DNA from: Lachnotalea sp. AF33-28
GTDB lineage: Bacteria > Bacillota > Clostridia > Lachnospirales > Lachnospiraceae
DNA length: 64,000 nt
Direction: 5' to 3'
NCBI RefSeq assembly: GCF_003477885.1
Contig: NZ_QUEE01000002.1
Coordinates: 434,001 to 498,000 of the forward strand
Under the pieces are notes generated by a model. It saw nothing but the letters and a program-made list of their open reading frames with translations, was not told the origin of the DNA and did no database searches. A program made the position numbers and the translations under genes. Shown here piece by piece: positions 19,036 through 27,463 of this stretch (positions are counted from its first letter, which is position 1; each line of letters begins with the position of its first letter).

Positions 19036-19591
19036 GCTGTATCACATCCTTCCCGTAGTCCGTAATCAAAGCTGCTTTTTCCTCTGTCTCCCCAAAGAGC
19101 AGCACATCCAGCAGATATTCCACTTGGTCTTGCTTCTGTAAGGCTTCCACAAACCGTGGATGAAAGGCTTCCTCCGGGGAGTGCGGGGCATAATCCTTTC
19201 TCCATGCCCGAAGCAAGTGAAGATAATCGGCAAGAATACGGAAGCAGCGGCTCTTTGCTTCCTGAAACTGTTCCTCCTGGGATTTCTGCCGGGGCTTGGG
19301 CTTTTTTACCTTCCCCGGCGGTTTCCAGTCCTCATAGGAAAGCCCGAAGTCCTGTGCCAGCTGTACGGCGGCTTCTTTCTTTCCCAGCCCATACAGGGCG
19401 GCGGCAAAATCAATCACATCCCCATCCGCACCGCAGCCGAAGCAGTGGTAACGCCGATCCAGCTTCATGCTTGGGGTTTTATCGTTATGGAACGGGCAAC
19501 AAGCCATCCCGTTCCGGCCTACACGGATTCCATAATGCTCCGCAGCCTGTCTTGTTGTGACGGACTGCTTCACAGCTTCAAATACATTCAA
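18947..19591 (-). CDS. CHC2 zinc-finger primase-like protein
   Basis: 214 aa. The DnaG-type zinc-binding module shows CCPFHNDKTPS (about 31-41) and HCFGCGADGDVIDF (about 49-62). No TOPRIM catalytic domain follows; the rest is basic linker and helix. Start TTG 19591 has AGGAGGG about 7 nt upstream. The protein likely works with the overlapping VapE-like ATPase in element replication. Confidence 0.85.
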   Translation of the reverse strand: MNVFEAVKQSVTTRQAAEHYGIRVGRNGMACCPFHNDKTPSMKLDRRYHCFGCGADGDVIDFAAALYGLGKKEAAVQLAQDFGLSYEDWKPPGKVKKPKPRQKSQEEQFQEAKSRCFRILADYLHLLRAWRKDYAPHSPEEAFHPRFVEALQKQDQVEYLLDVLLFGETEEKAALITDYGKDVIQLEKRMAELAAANAARTKKHHERHAAAPEH

Positions 19592-19656
19592 ATCTATCCC
19601 TCCTTGAAAAAAAGAAAAGCACCTGACATTCTCAATCTGAAAATGGCAAGTGCCTG

Positions 19657-21237
19657 TTAAAGTTCCATATCCTGTTGTTTGTGTTTTGTCTGCACCGGGG
19701 CAGTTCTTTGTGCTTTTTTCTCGTCCGCCTTATCCTGCAAGACTTCTTTGAGGGGCTGCTTCTTGGGCGGCTCTTTGCTTTCTTCTGTGCCGGGGGTGGC
19801 TTTCCGTACCCAGTAGCGGATGTCCCGCAGCTTCTTCAAATCCTCCTGTACCTCGGTCAACGGTATTTTCAGGGCTGCAATTTCTTCCAGAAGCGTTTCC
19901 TGCTCCTCTTGCAGTTCCTTTTGGGTGCTGTCCTTATCGTCCGGGTGCTTGGCAAGGTAGGCGGTGGCTTTCGCATACCGGGCAACCTCCGGGTGTTCCT
20001 GTTTGAATTTTTCCTTTGTTTTCTTAAAAAATATCTTCTGGTACTTCTCATAGACAGCCTTACATTCTTTGCAGTCTGTCCGGCTGGCAAGAATCCCGTC
20101 AATCACTTTGCTTCGGGCTTCCTTTGGCTTCATCTGATTGCGGTAATCTGCGGCTGATTTCCCGGAGGATTCCAGAAATGCTTCTAAGTCCTCCACAGTG
20201 GAAAGCCCCTTTTGCCGGAGATAGGACAGGGCTTCGCTGACTGCCTTTAAGTCCTGTGAAGTCCCCCGGTTCTGTCCAGCCCTTGTCCAGTCCTTCCGTT
20301 CTTCCTTTCGTATCGCCATATACTTCATCAGCAGATTGGGAAGAAGTGTTGCTTCCTCCGCCGCCTTTTGTGCAAGCAGCTCTTTCCGTTTTTCGCCCAG
20401 CTCGGTAATCCAGCCTTTGAGGTTTTGGATAAGCTGCCGGATGGACTTCATCAGATTGTTGGCAGCTCTGATTTCCCGGTTCAGGTTTCCGATATTCGTC
20501 TGGATACCCCGCTTTTCCATCTGCCGGACAGCAGCTCCCTCATGGACAGTAGGGACTATATCAAGCCCCTGTCTGGCATAGGAACGCAAGTCCACACGCT
20601 CCGGGCGGTCATTGGCTTCCAGATAGCGGTTCTGGATGACCTCCCATTCATGCCGCCAGATTTCACAATACTTCTGGTCGTTCCAGTCAACCGTATCCTC
20701 CTTGTGGCTTTTCCATCTGCCGGACGGAAGTTTGATCCGTTCCCCATTCTCGTCAAGGTCATAAACCTTGCGGCTCTTGGGAAGCCATTTCCCATGTTCG
20801 TCCATTGCCCTCATAGTGAGCAGGACATGGGCGTGGGGATTGTGTCCCGGCGGATGGGGGTCATGGATTGCAAAATCAGCAATCATGCCTTTGGAAACAA
20901 ACTGCTGCTCACAAAACTCCCGTACAAGGACAGCGTACTGGTCAGGCGGTATCTCTCTGGGGATGGTAAGCACCCACCGCCTTGCAAGCTGGGAGTTCCA
21001 TTGTTTCTCCACCGCTTCGGCGGCGTTCCATAGGGTATTGCGGTCTGCATATTTCTGTGGGGCATTTGCCGGAAGAAGGATTTCATTGTGGACGATACCA
21101 CGCTTTTCCGGGTAGTGCTTCACTTCCTGGTCGTATTCACAGAACAGCTTTTCGCCGCTCTGGTAGGCAGCGGCGGCAACCGCAGACTGCTGTTGGCTTC
21201 GCTGTACAATAGAAATTTCGTTGTGTGGACATGGCAT
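19657..21237 (-). CDS. MobA/MobL-family conjugative relaxase
   Basis: 526 aa with AGGAGGG before ATG 21237. The N-terminal relaxase domain has the conserved opening IVQRSQQQSAVAAAAYQSGE and the metal-binding histidine motif HNPHAHVLLTMR near residues 127-138. The C-terminal half is charged and coiled-coil rich. MobA/MobL enzymes nick oriT and carry the strand into a recipient using another element's secretion channel. A MobQ-type nick-site motif is found 1.3 kb upstream. This marks the element as mobilizable. Confidence 0.92.
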   Translation of the reverse strand: MPCPHNEISIVQRSQQQSAVAAAAYQSGEKLFCEYDQEVKHYPEKRGIVHNEILLPANAPQKYADRNTLWNAAEAVEKQWNSQLARRWVLTIPREIPPDQYAVLVREFCEQQFVSKGMIADFAIHDPHPPGHNPHAHVLLTMRAMDEHGKWLPKSRKVYDLDENGERIKLPSGRWKSHKEDTVDWNDQKYCEIWRHEWEVIQNRYLEANDRPERVDLRSYARQGLDIVPTVHEGAAVRQMEKRGIQTNIGNLNREIRAANNLMKSIRQLIQNLKGWITELGEKRKELLAQKAAEEATLLPNLLMKYMAIRKEERKDWTRAGQNRGTSQDLKAVSEALSYLRQKGLSTVEDLEAFLESSGKSAADYRNQMKPKEARSKVIDGILASRTDCKECKAVYEKYQKIFFKKTKEKFKQEHPEVARYAKATAYLAKHPDDKDSTQKELQEEQETLLEEIAALKIPLTEVQEDLKKLRDIRYWVRKATPGTEESKEPPKKQPLKEVLQDKADEKKAQRTAPVQTKHKQQDMEL

Positions 21238-21423
21238 TTTGTGTCCCTCCTTTCTATGCTTGGTGGATGGGGTGGAGTTTTACCACCTCATTTTTGGCAG
21301 AAAAAAAGCAGGAGATCTTTTTTAGATTTCCTGCTCGGTGTGCCGCTTTGTAGGTGGCGGGTATTTAGTTGTGAAAGTTCGGGACAAGTTGACCCGATGT
21401 ATAAGAAATAATAAACCAGAAGT

Positions 21424-21942
21424 TTACAAGCTAAATTTGTTACAACAAAAATGTAAATACTCTTTAACCGATATTTCTTTGCTATTCAAAATTCCAATAA
21501 CAACAAATATAACTTCTGCAACTGTAAGATAGCAGTCTTTCAAATCAAAAATAAAAAGGGTAGGTATCTGCAAAAAATCTAAACTTCCACCCCAAAACAC
21601 CTTATCAATCAAGCTACATAAACATCCCGATATGCCACAAATCATTATCATTTTTACCCAAAAACTTGTATGTGCTCTTTTTGCCTGATATAGCATATAT
21701 CCTGATAAAAAGAGGAACAAAACAAACACATTCAATAAAATGGTAACAAACGGACTTGATAATAATTCGAAGAAATTGCCAGCATAAGATAAACGAGTAT
21801 TTAGTTCTGGATTAAATCTTAAAACTTTGGCTATTATATCAAATTCGTATTTCATAAATACTTTTGAAATTACTATTTTAACCATCTGGTCAATTAGAAC
21901 CAATAATGCCACAGGTATAATAAACGGCTTAAACTTTTCCAT
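21424..21942 (-). CDS. LspA-like signal peptidase II on mobile element
   Basis: 172 aa with four membrane segments. The family's aspartate-containing motifs appear as GCLCSLIDKVFWGGSLDF and IFDLKDCYLTVAEV, corresponding to the two catalytic Asp regions. The usual enzyme cleaves lipoprotein signal peptides at the membrane. The gene is markedly more AT-rich than the element backbone, so it is likely recently acquired cargo together with the TfoX-N gene upstream. A spare LspA could process element- or host-specific lipoproteins or protect against LspA inhibitors; neither is shown here. Confidence 0.8.
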   Translation of the reverse strand: MEKFKPFIIPVALLVLIDQMVKIVISKVFMKYEFDIIAKVLRFNPELNTRLSYAGNFFELLSSPFVTILLNVFVLFLFLSGYMLYQAKRAHTSFWVKMIMICGISGCLCSLIDKVFWGGSLDFLQIPTLFIFDLKDCYLTVAEVIFVVIGILNSKEISVKEYLHFCCNKFSL

Positions 21943-21973
21943 CAGTAATACTTCCTCTCAAATTATTATTTTA

Positions 21974-22294
21974 TTATTTCTTCTTTTTCGATTTAGGGGT
22001 AGGCAATTCTTCATACATAGCATTAAACAATCCTGTCAAAAACTCTTTATTATCAACTTCATCTACCAACAACATTTCTTTTGCTCCCTCGTAAGGTAAC
22101 TCATACGAAACCGTTGGCATATAACTTATTGCTGATTTTACTGGTTTGACAAGTAATCTATCATCATAGATACCGCCTACAATCTTACCACAATAATAAA
22201 TGACAAATTCGCCCATCATAGCTCGATAGGTAATTTCATTCAAGTCAGATAACTGACCTAAAATAAATTCTAAATATTCTTTGCTGGATGCCAT
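21974..22294 (-). CDS. TfoX N-terminal-domain protein
   Basis: 106 aa with GAGGT before ATG 22294. The whole protein matches the TfoX/Sxy N-terminal domain (ITYRAMMGEFVIYYCGKIVGGIYDDRLLVKP) and ends in a lysine tail. The C-terminal domain of full TfoX is absent. In gamma-proteobacteria TfoX promotes competence gene expression; the role of stand-alone TfoX-N proteins in Firmicutes is unknown. It is AT-rich and sits 31 nt before the LspA-like gene, so the two are probably one cargo unit. Confidence 0.8.
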   Translation of the reverse strand: MASSKEYLEFILGQLSDLNEITYRAMMGEFVIYYCGKIVGGIYDDRLLVKPVKSAISYMPTVSYELPYEGAKEMLLVDEVDNKEFLTGLFNAMYEELPTPKSKKKK

Positions 22295-22374
22295 AACTTT
22301 ACCTCAATTTCTAAATTTATTACTGACTTCATTATACTTTATTGCTTATCGAAAAGATAGCATATTTTATGAAA

Positions 22375-22597
22375 CTTGTCGGCTGGGAACAGCTTGCAAC
22401 GCAAGGTGTCCCCAGATGGCAAGTCCACAAAAGGGTAGCTGGCGGCAGCCAGCGCAGGGGAAGCGTAGCGTCCCCTGTTTGATTTGGAGCAGACCATGAC
22501 TGCGGAAAATCACAGCCCTCCGGCGAGGAGCCTTCGGAGAACGCAATGCACCAACCTCTGGGTGGTGTATAATTGCGCCCTTAGTAAACTAAGGGGT
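22375..22597 (+). other. Putative transfer origin (oriT) region
   Basis: The gene-free stretch contains TAATTGCGCCCTTA (22570-22583), close to the MobQ/IncQ nick consensus TAAGTGCGCCCT. The hairpin CCCTTAG-TAAA-CTAAGGG (22578-22595) overlaps it. Further hairpins GCTGGCGGCAGCCAGC and AGGGGAAGCG...CGTCCCCT lie at 22440-22480. Position near the MobA/MobL relaxase and nick-site similarity support oriT. The 3' end of the DUF3847 gene overlaps the hairpin. Confidence 0.72.
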
Positions 22598-22885
22598 TTC
22601 CGGCTTCTTCCGTTCCAGCAGTTTTTTCAATAGTTCCTGCGTGTCCTGTCTGTGAAAAATGAGTTTCAACAACAGCATGATATCATCATCTGTCAGGCGT
22701 TCCGGCTCTTGCAGAAAACTTTCCAGCATACCGCCACGAGTACAGAGCCGGTGCGTCCGTTCCTTTCGGGTAAGCTGCTTCAACTGATGCTGCAATGCCT
22801 TTTCATCATTGATAGCTTTCCGCAGTTTCTTTTCGCTTTTCTCCAGCTCCCGGTTGAGCTTTTCAAGTTTTGAGCTATCAGGCAA
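22589..22885 (-). CDS. DUF3847-family small protein
   Basis: 98 aa, start TTG 22885 with AAAGGAGG upstream and an 8-nt overlap with the RepA-like gene. It is mostly a charged coiled coil (LEKLNRELEKSEKKLRKA, about 6-45) followed by a short conserved RTHRLCTRGGMLESFL block. DUF3847 proteins accompany relaxases in Firmicute mobilizable elements; a role as a relaxase accessory protein is plausible given the adjacent oriT, but unproven. Confidence 0.75.
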   Translation of the reverse strand: MPDSSKLEKLNRELEKSEKKLRKAINDEKALQHQLKQLTRKERTHRLCTRGGMLESFLQEPERLTDDDIMLLLKLIFHRQDTQELLKKLLERKKPETP

Positions 22886-23219
22886 GGGCAGCGTCCTCCT
22901 TTCCCGGTATCAGCACATAAATCCTGTTCGGCTCTCCAACGCCCTGACGCACCCGCATGATAAGTCCTGCGTTTTCCAGTTCATTCAAAGAACGCTTGAC
23001 CGTCATAGGACTGCGGGACAGGACTGCGGCAATGGCTGTGACAGGGAAGCAGACAAACAGGATTCCGTTCTCGTCCTCCTGCCCTTTGGATAGCATAGCG
23101 TCCAGCATCCGGCAGTACATGACCTTTGCGGTGCTGCTGACTGGAAATCCTGTCAACGCTCTGGGAAATGGCATACAGGGCGGCAGTGGTGTGTCTATCG
23201 TCATAAATTCAAAATTCAT
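22878..23219 (-). CDS. RepA-N-like winged-helix replication protein (short form)
   Basis: 113 aa with AAAGGAGG before ATG 23219. It contains the winged-helix region of the replication initiator RepA_N family (FPRALTGFPVSSTAKVMYCR and SPMTVKRSLNELENAGLI) but none of the C-terminal part, so it is a short element version. It could bind an element origin or act as a regulator. It overlaps the genes on both sides by a few nt, indicating one operon. Confidence 0.7.
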   Translation of the reverse strand: MNFEFMTIDTPLPPCMPFPRALTGFPVSSTAKVMYCRMLDAMLSKGQEDENGILFVCFPVTAIAAVLSRSPMTVKRSLNELENAGLIMRVRQGVGEPNRIYVLIPGKEDAALA

Positions 23220-23404
23220 TCGGTGTGTTCCTCCTTTTTCTTTGCTCGTTTGGATAAATAACGGGGGCAGTCAATCACAACCGCCCGGAAGCTCTGCTTG
23301 CACCCATGCTGGCATTTCCGGCATAATTCGTTGTAAGTGACACGCCCCCGGTCATTGAGGTAAAAGGAAAGCTCCTGTTTCCTCTTTTTGCTCATTCTCG
23401 GCAT
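23216..23404 (-). CDS. Small cysteine-rich hypothetical protein
   Basis: 62 aa, highly basic, with three cysteines and a histidine in LCRKCQHGCKQSF, plus a further cysteine in VIDCPRYL, suggesting a small metal-binding fold. GGAGG precedes ATG 23404. It is the first gene of the leftward operon and overlaps the next gene by 4 nt. Similar small proteins are common in Tn1549/Tn4451-like elements; no function is known. Confidence 0.65.
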   Translation of the reverse strand: MPRMSKKRKQELSFYLNDRGRVTYNELCRKCQHGCKQSFRAVVIDCPRYLSKRAKKKEEHTE

Positions 23405-23887
23405 ATTGCGCTTCCTCCCGTTTTTGTGTATGGTTTCGGGGCGATTTTCGGAAAAATTACAGCCATAGAGCCGCCTAAAATCTCCCGAAGTATCAGCGAT
23501 AGGGTAGACTATCCCCCTATCAGATTGTCGTGTTTCGGTATCATTTCGGTGTCAGTTCGCCAGTTCTCCCCGGTGTCGTTCCTCCCCTGAATCTCACAGC
23601 GGCGTATCGCTCCCTTTGGTACGCTCGTTTCGGTCAGGGTTCCTCCACATCCCTGCCAAAAGTCATGGCACTACATCGCCGGGGAAGCATATCCCACACA
23701 GGCTGGTCATTCGATTGGAATAATCCATCGATGAACTACCTGTATCATAGAACATTTTTGTGCCCTGTGCCGTATGTCCACAAAGTAGGAATTAGGAGTA
23801 AAAATCAGAAATTTCCACGATTGCGGAAAGTGTGATATAATCCAGTTAAGCGGCAGCAATGAAACCGCCGGAAAGGAGTGTGCGCCC
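23405..23887. promoter_or_regulatory. Divergent control region of the element, with XRE promoter
   Basis: A rightward promoter has -35 TTTCCA (23812-23817), 18-nt spacer and -10 TATAAT (23836-23841). The dyad TTTCC-N8-GGAAA overlaps the -35 and spacer, a natural autorepression site for the XRE protein. The dyad GATAGGG-N10-CCCTATC lies at 23500-23523. Several GTTTCGG/ATTTCGG strings are scattered at 23430-23640. I see no gene and no clear leftward promoter. Confidence 0.55.
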
Positions 23888-24694
23888 ATGAAAGGAGCAA
23901 CAAGCATACAGGAACGCCTTTGGGAACTCCGCAAGGACAAAGGCTTAAATCTGGAAGAACTATCAAAGCTGACGGGTATTTCCAAATCTGCTCTCGGAAG
24001 TTATGAAAAAGAGGATTTTAAGGAAATCAATCATGGCAACCTTATCACGCTGGCAGACTTCTATGGGGTTTCCGTTGATTATCTACTGTGCCGGACAGAG
24101 AACAGGGAGCAGATCAACACGTCATTGACGGAGCTGCATTTGAATGATGAGATGGTAGCACTTCTGAAAAGCAGTCGGATTAACAACCGTCTGCTCTGTG
24201 AGCTTGCCACACATAAAGATTTTATCAAGTTTCTTGCAGACATTGAGATTTATGTGGACGGGATTGCCACCATGCAGATTCAAAATCTCAATGCACTTGT
24301 CGATACCGTCCGGCATGAAATCATTGAACGGTATCGCCCCGGCGAAGATGACCCGCATTTGAAAGTGCTGCAAGCCGCCCATATCAGCGATGATGAGTAT
24401 TTTAGTCACATGGTTCTGGATGACCTCAACCTCATTATCCGGGATATTCGGGAAGCCCACAAAAAGGACAGTGAGAGTGCACCCCAGACCACCGTTGCCG
24501 ATGAACTGAAAGAAAATCTGGAAGCGGTCGAAAATTTCAAGGGCAGCCGGGATGAAAAGCTGGTTGTCCTTTACTGCAAGCAACTTGGTATCAACTATAA
24601 AAATCTGTCAGATGAAGAATTTCGCTGGCTCATTCGGATTCTCAAAAAATCAAAGAAAATGGGAACGCCTATCAGCCAAAGGAAAAAACGGTAA
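23888..24694 (+). CDS. XRE-family transcriptional regulator
   Basis: 268 aa with AAAGGAG before ATG 23888. The N-terminal HTH (about 8-65; LEELSKLTGISKSALGSYEKEDF) is of the Cro/CI type. The long C-terminal region is helical and of no recognised family. It is the only long rightward gene in the element and is divergent from the mobilization/replication operon, so it probably controls that operon and itself. A terminator follows. Confidence 0.85.
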   Translation: MKGATSIQERLWELRKDKGLNLEELSKLTGISKSALGSYEKEDFKEINHGNLITLADFYGVSVDYLLCRTENREQINTSLTELHLNDEMVALLKSSRINNRLLCELATHKDFIKFLADIEIYVDGIATMQIQNLNALVDTVRHEIIERYRPGEDDPHLKVLQAAHISDDEYFSHMVLDDLNLIIRDIREAHKKDSESAPQTTVADELKENLEAVENFKGSRDEKLVVLYCKQLGINYKNLSDEEFRWLIRILKKSKKMGTPISQRKKR

Positions 24695-24697
24695 AGA

Positions 24698-24745
24698 AAA
24701 ACCGCTGTTGCATGGTTTGTTAGCTTCCATGTAGCAGCGGTTTTT
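24698..24745 (+). terminator. Rho-independent terminator
   Basis: An 18-bp stem (AAAACCGCTGTTGCATGG / CCATGTAGCAGCGGTTTT, two G-U pairs) ends in TTTTT. It lies after the XRE gene and may also serve the leftward cargo operon. Confidence 0.9.
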
Positions 24746-24787
24746 ACTGTGGTTATTCAGTTGAAAATCAGAACGATAAACTGGGAT

Positions 24788-25093
24788 TTACGAAAATCTT
24801 TTTTGAATCTTATACAGCCATATACTACAAATAACAGCTATAAATAATATAAATATAACTGCAATAGAAATAGCATAATCTTTCGGTAATATAACTGCAA
24901 TCACTCCAGAGAACAAAAGACAAATTCCTATCAATAAAACAGGCTTTCCTAATGCTTTTGCATATCCTTTTCTGTCGTTTGTGGTTTCAAATACTTTGCC
25001 ATGAACAGAAGAATAATTTCCTTTTAATAGAGAAAAACTAACAAATATGAGAAGAGCAGAACAGAACCACATCATTATACTAAAGCCTATCAT
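24788..25093 (-). CDS. Small membrane protein, element cargo
   Basis: 101 aa from ATG 25093, chosen because GGAGGG lies 8 nt upstream; a longer frame exists but lacks a ribosome site. Three hydrophobic segments span about residues 3-24, 47-65 and 70-92, and a short polar loop lies between the first two. It is AT-rich and probably cotranscribed with the DUF3795 gene upstream. I do not recognise the family. Confidence 0.6.
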   Translation of the reverse strand: MIGFSIMMWFCSALLIFVSFSLLKGNYSSVHGKVFETTNDRKGYAKALGKPVLLIGICLLFSGVIAVILPKDYAISIAVIFILFIAVICSIWLYKIQKRFS

Positions 25094-25146
25094 AATATAT
25101 CCCTCCATCAATTCTAATTTTCTTAGTTCTATAAACTGAAATTTTG

Positions 25147-25560
25147 TTATTTCATTTTTTCTTGACACTCGCTACATTCTTTATCGTGAATAGAAATAAT
25201 GCCACCGCATTTAGGACAAGTATATTTTATTTTCTGCTGTTCCATGAAATGTTCCAAACCATGTCCTTGAACAAAACGGCTATTTTCTATAAGACTTGCT
25301 TGATACCGTTTATTATAGCTTTTTTCAAGATTTTTAATCAACTTACATGGATATTCAGCACATTCAAAACAATAGGATAACGATTTTCCTTTGATGCAAT
25401 CCTTTATTTTGCATTTACGACAATGTTCTGGTTTCCCTTTATCACTATTCAAGCACCCAGAACAAGTTTTTTTATTGTAACAGTGCTTATAACAAACCTT
25501 ACAATTCATTCCGCATGGGGCAAACATGCTTATATCAATTTTTTCTTTTGACATTTTCAT
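25147..25560 (-). CDS. DUF3795 cysteine-rich protein, element cargo
   Basis: 137 aa with AAAGGAG before ATG 25560. Over a dozen cysteines lie in CxxC-like pairs: CGMNCKVCYKHC, CSGCLNS, CRKCKIKDC, CFECAEYPC and a C-terminal zinc-ribbon-like CPKCGG...CSEC. The opening APCGMNCKVC is the DUF3795 signature. Metal binding is likely, function unknown. The gene is AT-rich and forms an accessory pair with the small membrane protein. Confidence 0.78.
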   Translation of the reverse strand: MKMSKEKIDISMFAPCGMNCKVCYKHCYNKKTCSGCLNSDKGKPEHCRKCKIKDCIKGKSLSYCFECAEYPCKLIKNLEKSYNKRYQASLIENSRFVQGHGLEHFMEQQKIKYTCPKCGGIISIHDKECSECQEKMK

Positions 25561-25615
25561 AGTTGTTTACTCCTTTCAACAAATTCTTATTTGTCATAAT
25601 CATTCTACCATACCG

Positions 25616-25993
25616 TTATGAATAAATCATCTCTTGCAAAATAATTTCTTCTGCCCGGTTGTGAATGCTATTGCAACGCTGCACCCATTCCATTTCTTGG
25701 GTTCGTTTCAATTCCTCGGTCACGCCCTCGGTGGCTTTCATCTGCTCCATGATAGTGTCTAACCGTTCCTGTGCCTGTTCGTTCAGGTCTGCAAGATATG
25801 TCCACAATTCTCCGGTCAGTATCAATGTATTCAATCTGGCTGGGTGGACTTCCCTTAAATATTCCCGGTGCATCCGTCCGTACTTTCCGATAGGGCGGTG
25901 TTCCTCCGGCAGTTTCAAGTCCGGGATGTAGTAATCTCCGACAAGGATATAATCAATTCCGTTTTCCGTTATTCTTGGTTTCAATTCTCTCAT
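25616..25993 (-). CDS. tnpV: TnpV-family transposon-encoded protein
   Basis: 125 aa with AGGAGGT before ATG 25993. The conserved core GKYGRMHREYLREVHPARLN and ITENGIDYILVGDYYIPDL are typical of TnpV from Tn4451-type elements. Its role is unknown; it is not needed for excision in studied relatives as far as I recall. It overlaps the upstream small XRE gene by 41 nt, indicating a common transcript. Confidence 0.85.
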   Translation of the reverse strand: MRELKPRITENGIDYILVGDYYIPDLKLPEEHRPIGKYGRMHREYLREVHPARLNTLILTGELWTYLADLNEQAQERLDTIMEQMKATEGVTEELKRTQEMEWVQRCNSIHNRAEEIILQEMIYS

Positions 25994-26225
25994 GTTCCTT
26001 ACCTCCTGTGGAAGCAGGCTCGTCTGGTACTAACTCAATCACATCGGTAATCTCACAATTCAGCGTTTCACAGATACGGGCTAATGTGTCCATGCTGATG
26101 TGCTTTCCCTCTTTGCTCATGTTGGCAATCATATTCGTTGTCATACCAGCGGCAAGCCTTAAATCCTCTTTCCTCATATCACGCTCTAACAGTGTGTGCC
26201 AGAGTGGTTTATAGCTGATGTGCAT
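25953..26225 (-). CDS. Small XRE-family regulator
   Basis: 90 aa from ATG 26225 (AGGCAGGAAAAC upstream). Nearly the whole protein is one HTH domain (YKPLWHTLLERDMRKEDLR, then MSKEGKHISMDTLARICETL), of the YozG/Cro type common at transposon edges. A consensus promoter lies 65 nt upstream. It probably regulates itself and TnpV. Confidence 0.85.
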   Translation of the reverse strand: MHISYKPLWHTLLERDMRKEDLRLAAGMTTNMIANMSKEGKHISMDTLARICETLNCEITDVIELVPDEPASTGGKEHERIETKNNGKRN

Positions 26226-26288
26226 ATTGTTTTCCTGCCTTTCTATCCATACCACCGGGGCGGCTGCCCCGGCAGGAACTTTTCTCTT

Positions 26289-26317
26289 ATTATAGCACCA
26301 ATCTTGTGTAATCACAA
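26289..26317 (-). promoter_or_regulatory. Leftward promoter of the right-end operon
   Basis: On the minus strand: -35 TTGTGA (26312-26317), 17-nt spacer, -10 TATAAT (26289-26294). It reads into the small XRE and TnpV genes. Confidence 0.8.
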
Positions 26318-26371
26318 TTTATTCTTGTAGATTGCCGCTGATACCGTCTGGATTGTGCTTTTCCTTTCTTT

Positions 26372-27463
26372 TTGTTCCCTTTAATTAGCCATGAACTGGG
26401 TAAAAGCTTCTGTCTGCTGACCCATGTATGGTTTCCGTATCAGGAGGAACTGCTATATGAGGCGCTGAAAGATTTTCCGGCGGATCTGCCATTAATACTG
26501 GAACACAATTATACTACAGGTGATTTCAATCCGTATCTGCCGGCGCCGAGGCTGATTGAGCGTCTACCCCATCTAAAGCATGCGGTATGCTATTGCTGCG
26601 GTATGGAATACTACGGTTTAAGCCTGATTCCATGCTGCTTTCCGGAAGCGCTGCAGGCTAATCTAAATTACGCGCTGAAGAGCTCGCCTAACATGGAACG
26701 CATTGTAGTGCGCCCGATCTGGGACGGGGAAAGCCTGTTAAAAACGCCCAATGAAGTGAATTTATTCGCCCTGCTTAAACTGGCAGGTCATCCCGGGGCG
26801 GATACGGAGGAACTGTGGGATGAATGGATAAACAGCAGATACGGCATATCTGACAGGTATATCTGCGAGGAACTGGCGTCCATCCTAAGGGCGTCATACC
26901 AAGCGGTAAAGCAAGTGCTGTTTGGGTGCGGCGTACGCATGACGGATCATTCTCATATCCCGGATTACGGCCATCTGGAATCCCGGCTTTACAATTATGG
27001 TAAAGCGCTGATCGGCTGGCGGCCGGACCCGGAAAACCAGCAGGCCGTATACGATCTCCTGATCCGCCCAGGAAGAAAGGCTCTGCGAATCAACCGTGAA
27101 AACCATGAGAACAGCTTAACACTGATGCGGGAAGCGGCCGGCCGTCTTGATCATCTGCGGGAATATCTGAAGGCAGAGGATTATGAGGACATTAGCGGCC
27201 GGTACCGTGATTTTATTTGTTTCATACAGCTGCACCAGCTGGAGCTGGACGCTTATCTGCGGCTTAGGAGGTATCAGAAGGTTAAGGAGCCGGAGAACCG
27301 GGAAGTCATCGAACAGGATATTAACCGTCTGGAAGAGTACAGAGCGGATATCCTGTCCGGAAAGATTCCGCCCTGTTATCTGTTTTCACCCGACCATATA
27401 GGAAGTTTTACCGAAAGCGTGCGCGGACAGATAACTGGTGCTCCGTCTGGACAGTTCCGCTAA
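26372..27463 (+). pseudogene. 3' half of the glycosidase-like gene split by the mobile element
   Basis: Original sequence begins near GKSFCLLTHVW (26399) and runs 354 residues; upstream residues come from the element. It continues the fragment ending at 15480. The block VVRPIWDGESLL...NLFALLKLAGHPGADTEELWDEWINSRYG resembles the C-terminal helical region of barrel glycosidases such as the alpha-glucuronidase group, but I cannot assign a family. It overlaps the start of the next gene by 26 nt. Without the element the two halves and the following gene would form one operon with the importer. Confidence 0.75.

Larger units (their letters stand above)
15478..26400. mobile_element. Mobilizable serine-recombinase element (~10.9 kb) inserted in a glycosidase-like gene
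   Basis: The element interrupts the gene whose halves lie at 14755 and 26399. A frame-compatible GG dinucleotide is shared at 15478-15479 and 26399-26400; crossover at GG would restore GGGKSFCLL. An AAA triplet at 15487 and 26402 is the alternative, so the ends are uncertain by about 10 nt. Contents from left to right: recombinase, TnpW, VapE-like, CHC2 primase, relaxase, cargo, oriT, RepA-like, XRE, cargo, TnpV, XRE. It has no type IV secretion genes, so it is mobilizable rather than self-conjugative. The gene set resembles Tn4451-type elements. Confidence 0.88.

Noticed and set aside
20368..21033. Plus-strand ORF over the relaxase
   Set aside because: Antisense to the relaxase catalytic region; no independent support.
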